Source: Blautia sp. Marseille-P3087 (lineage in GTDB: Bacteria; Bacillota; Clostridia; Lachnospirales; Lachnospiraceae). From it: a stretch of DNA of 64,000 bases. The position numbers were made by a program, and so were the translations under genes. This document shows positions 62,507 through 64,000 of this stretch, piece after piece (the stretch's first letter is position 1; every line of letters starts with the position of its first letter). The stretch is taken from contig NZ_LT635539.1 of the NCBI RefSeq assembly GCF_900120195.1, positions 316,830 to 380,829 on the forward strand, read 5' to 3'. The notes beneath the pieces were generated by a model, which searched no databases, was not told where the DNA came from, and saw nothing but the letters and a program-made list of their open reading frames with translations.

Positions 62507-63036
62507 TCCCGCAATTTCAAATCTGTCTGGATTCCATCAAGATACGGAATCAGGAATCCATTTTTCTTTTGAAGATAATAAATGTTATTTAATTCTTCGC
62601 GTCGAAAACTTTTGCGCCCGCCCTCTTTCATGCGGTTCCAGAAAATTATCAGATCACGTAATGGCAGGTAATAAAATAAATCAGCATGACTGAAAAAGAT
62701 AAGAAAAAAAGCAATGCCCCCCTGCTGTTCGAATGCATTCATAAACTCGACCTGGTGTGGGTGGATATTGCTTAATGGGAATGTATCAACACTGCATTCT
62801 TTGGCATCGAAGCAGACAGGAATTCCCTGTACAGCGCCGATGTAATCGACGGTACTTCTCTGTTCAAAGTAAGCAAGTGTGATATGCCGGTTTTCTTTGT
62901 CCATGCGGACCGGTGTGATCGGTGTGGGAATCTTCTGGATCAGGGCAAGCTTTTTCTCGGCGTATTGTTCGTTTGTACGATTGATGAGATCCTCCAGGGT
63001 AGAACCCCGGAGGCCTCTGCTGTTCCATGTTGCCAT
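62503..63036 (-). CDS. recU: Holliday junction resolvase RecU
   Basis: The 177-residue Firmicute resolvase has LEDLINRTNEQY (about 15-26), KIPTPITPVRM (about 35-45), QRSTVDYIG and CFDAKE with the catalytic acidic and lysine residues, and HPHQVEFM. It cleaves four-way junctions in recombination. In Bacillus recU pairs with a PBP gene; here it lies between lepB and the his operon. Confidence 0.88.
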   Translation of the reverse strand: MATWNSRGLRGSTLEDLINRTNEQYAEKKLALIQKIPTPITPVRMDKENRHITLAYFEQRSTVDYIGAVQGIPVCFDAKECSVDTFPLSNIHPHQVEFMNAFEQQGGIAFFLIFFSHADLFYYLPLRDLIIFWNRMKEGGRKSFRREELNNIYYLQKKNGFLIPYLDGIQTDLKLRD

Positions 63037-63047
63037 ATATATTCCTC

Positions 63048-63605
63048 TTATTTCAGAAGCTTGATGGATGGATAATAGCGAACGATTGCTTTTCCTACAA
63101 TCTCATCAAAGGAAACAAAGGTGTTCTTCCAGAATCTGGAATCTCTGGAATATTCACGGTTGTCTCCGAGCATGAAGTAACTGTTTTCCGGCACTGTGTA
63201 CGGACCATAATTTCCGGTCGGTACTTCTGGTACAAAACTGTCATCCAGAGGTTCATCGGAACCGTTTATGTAGACTTTTCCGTCACGGATTTCAACAGTC
63301 TCACCCGGGAGTCCGATCAGACGTTTGATAAACAGCTGGCTTTCGTCATCCGGGAACTTGAAGATGATGATATCAAAACGTTCCGGGTCTTTTGTTTGGT
63401 ATGAAATATGTTTGCCGAAAAGATCAAAGTTAAGTCCGTATGCCATACGAAATCCGAAGATACGGTCACCGGTCATGATCGTGTTTTCCATAGATTCAGA
63501 AGGAATCTTTGCATTGATAAGAACTACGTTGTTTACCACAAGAACAACGACAACAACAATAATGATCATTTTTATATAATCCCAGATTTCATTCCAGATT
63601 TTCAT
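63048..63605 (-). CDS. lepB: Signal peptidase I
   Basis: The 185-residue type I signal peptidase has one N-terminal membrane segment (about 12-31), the nucleophile S38 in PSESM and the general base K94 in FIKRLIGLPGE. GDNREYSRDSR near the end is box E. It acts outside the membrane on secreted preproteins such as the surface protein at 6.7 kb. It overlaps the upstream pseudouridine synthase gene by 17 bases. Confidence 0.95.
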   Translation of the reverse strand: MKIWNEIWDYIKMIIIVVVVVLVVNNVVLINAKIPSESMENTIMTGDRIFGFRMAYGLNFDLFGKHISYQTKDPERFDIIIFKFPDDESQLFIKRLIGLPGETVEIRDGKVYINGSDEPLDDSFVPEVPTGNYGPYTVPENSYFMLGDNREYSRDSRFWKNTFVSFDEIVGKAIVRYYPSIKLLK

Positions 63606-64000
63606 AATAACTCTCCTCTAAGTGTTCTTCTTTTAATATGGTTAAAAACTGCTTTGGCAAAGGTGCAAGGAAACATTTGCCGGACAATGTGGCGAACTTT
63701 CCGGTAAGCTCCGGGAAAGTCAGCCGGTATGCATGAAGCAGCTGATGATTCAGATGATATTTTTCATGGAAATAACGGTTAAATTCTTTTTGACCGTATT
63801 TCATATCGCCGGCAAGGGGATGGCCCTCGGAGGCAAGATGGGCGCGGATCTGATGTGTCCGTCCGGTGATCAGACGCACACGCAGAAGCGTCATATGACT
63901 TGTATGCCCCAGCGGTTCATAGCGTGTTTCTATGGGCTGGGAATCTTTTATTTTTGTTTTTGATATAGTTACTTTATTAAGCTTTGTGTCTTTGTAAAGA
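63589..64000 (-). CDS. RluA-family pseudouridine synthase, 5' end outside the window
   Basis: The frame is open from the right edge to its stop at 63589 without interruption, giving the last ~136 residues. It has RVRLITGRTHQIRAHLASEGHPLAGDMKYG, the conserved C-terminal part of the RluA family. The catalytic HRLD segment should lie beyond 64000. It is a second member of the family besides the gene at 39.1 kb. Confidence 0.88.
   Translation of the reverse strand, partial: LYKDTKLNKVTISKTKIKDSQPIETRYEPLGHTSHMTLLRVRLITGRTHQIRAHLASEGHPLAGDMKYGQKEFNRYFHEKYHLNHQLLHAYRLTFPELTGKFATLSGKCFLAPLPKQFLTILKEEHLEESYYENLE

Overview
The window reads as chromosomal DNA of a spore-forming, low-to-mid GC Firmicute, most likely a Lachnospiraceae-type gut Clostridium. 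The evidence is gene content: yqfC-yqfD-phoH-ybeY, an L27 with the Firmicute N-terminal extension next to its Prp protease, SepF/YlmE/YlmH, RecU, MinD/MinE, a divergent MreB, and the TIGR03960/TIGR03936 pair beside RNase E/G and L21. No rRNA, tRNA, CRISPR array, insertion sequence or prophage was seen. This is mostly conserved core chromosome.

Left half (1-36.6 kb), all but one gene on +. It opens with a DUF2284 protein and the sporulation/RNA-maturation block yqfC-yqfD-phoH-ybeY. Next come proline synthesis (proB, proA, with a DUF896 gene and 5-formyl-THF cyclo-ligase between them), a large repeat-bearing surface protein with a strong promoter, and an M14-like protein that has lost its zinc ligands. 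The tRNA-modification and mismatch-repair block follows (miaB, a Lys/Ala-rich DUF6465 protein, dus, rsmJ-like, mutS, mutL, miaA, a methionine gamma-lyase-like gene, two flavoproteins, radC). Then comes a morphogenesis operon (mreB-like, mreC, mreD, PBP2, minD, minE, rodA, D,D-carboxypeptidase), in which minC is missing from its usual place. The half ends with a small P-loop protein and the Mg2+ transporter mgtE, preceded by a 330-nt leader.

At 36.63 kb transcription switches to - and stays there for nearly all remaining genes. The first - gene is a XerS-like tyrosine recombinase that converges on mgtE with overlapping stop codons. This layout would fit the replication terminus region, but that is inference.

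Right half (36.6-64 kb), - except lexA. It holds dtd, a cytidylate-kinase-like gene, the ylm/cell-division cluster (HlyD-like adaptor, ylmE, sepF, ylmH) running into aroB, lspA and rluD, then lexA (+). Next is the ribosome-assembly cluster in transcription order: the TIGR03960 radical SAM protein, DUF2344, rng, rplU, prp, rpmA, obgE, yhbY, nadD, yqeK, rsfS. A collagen-like protein with a glycosyltransferase follows, a plausible spore-surface pair. The rest is a his operon (hisZ-hisG-hisD-hisB-hisIE) whose HisIE carries a degenerate HisF-like domain, then recU, lepB and a truncated RluA-family gene at the edge.

The most interesting unexplained element is the mgtE leader (34.88-35.25 kb). It has a good promoter, a multibranch fold whose closing helix brackets a 29-codon reading frame, alternative pairings and an intrinsic terminator. 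It looks like an attenuator, but I could not match it to the known M-box.
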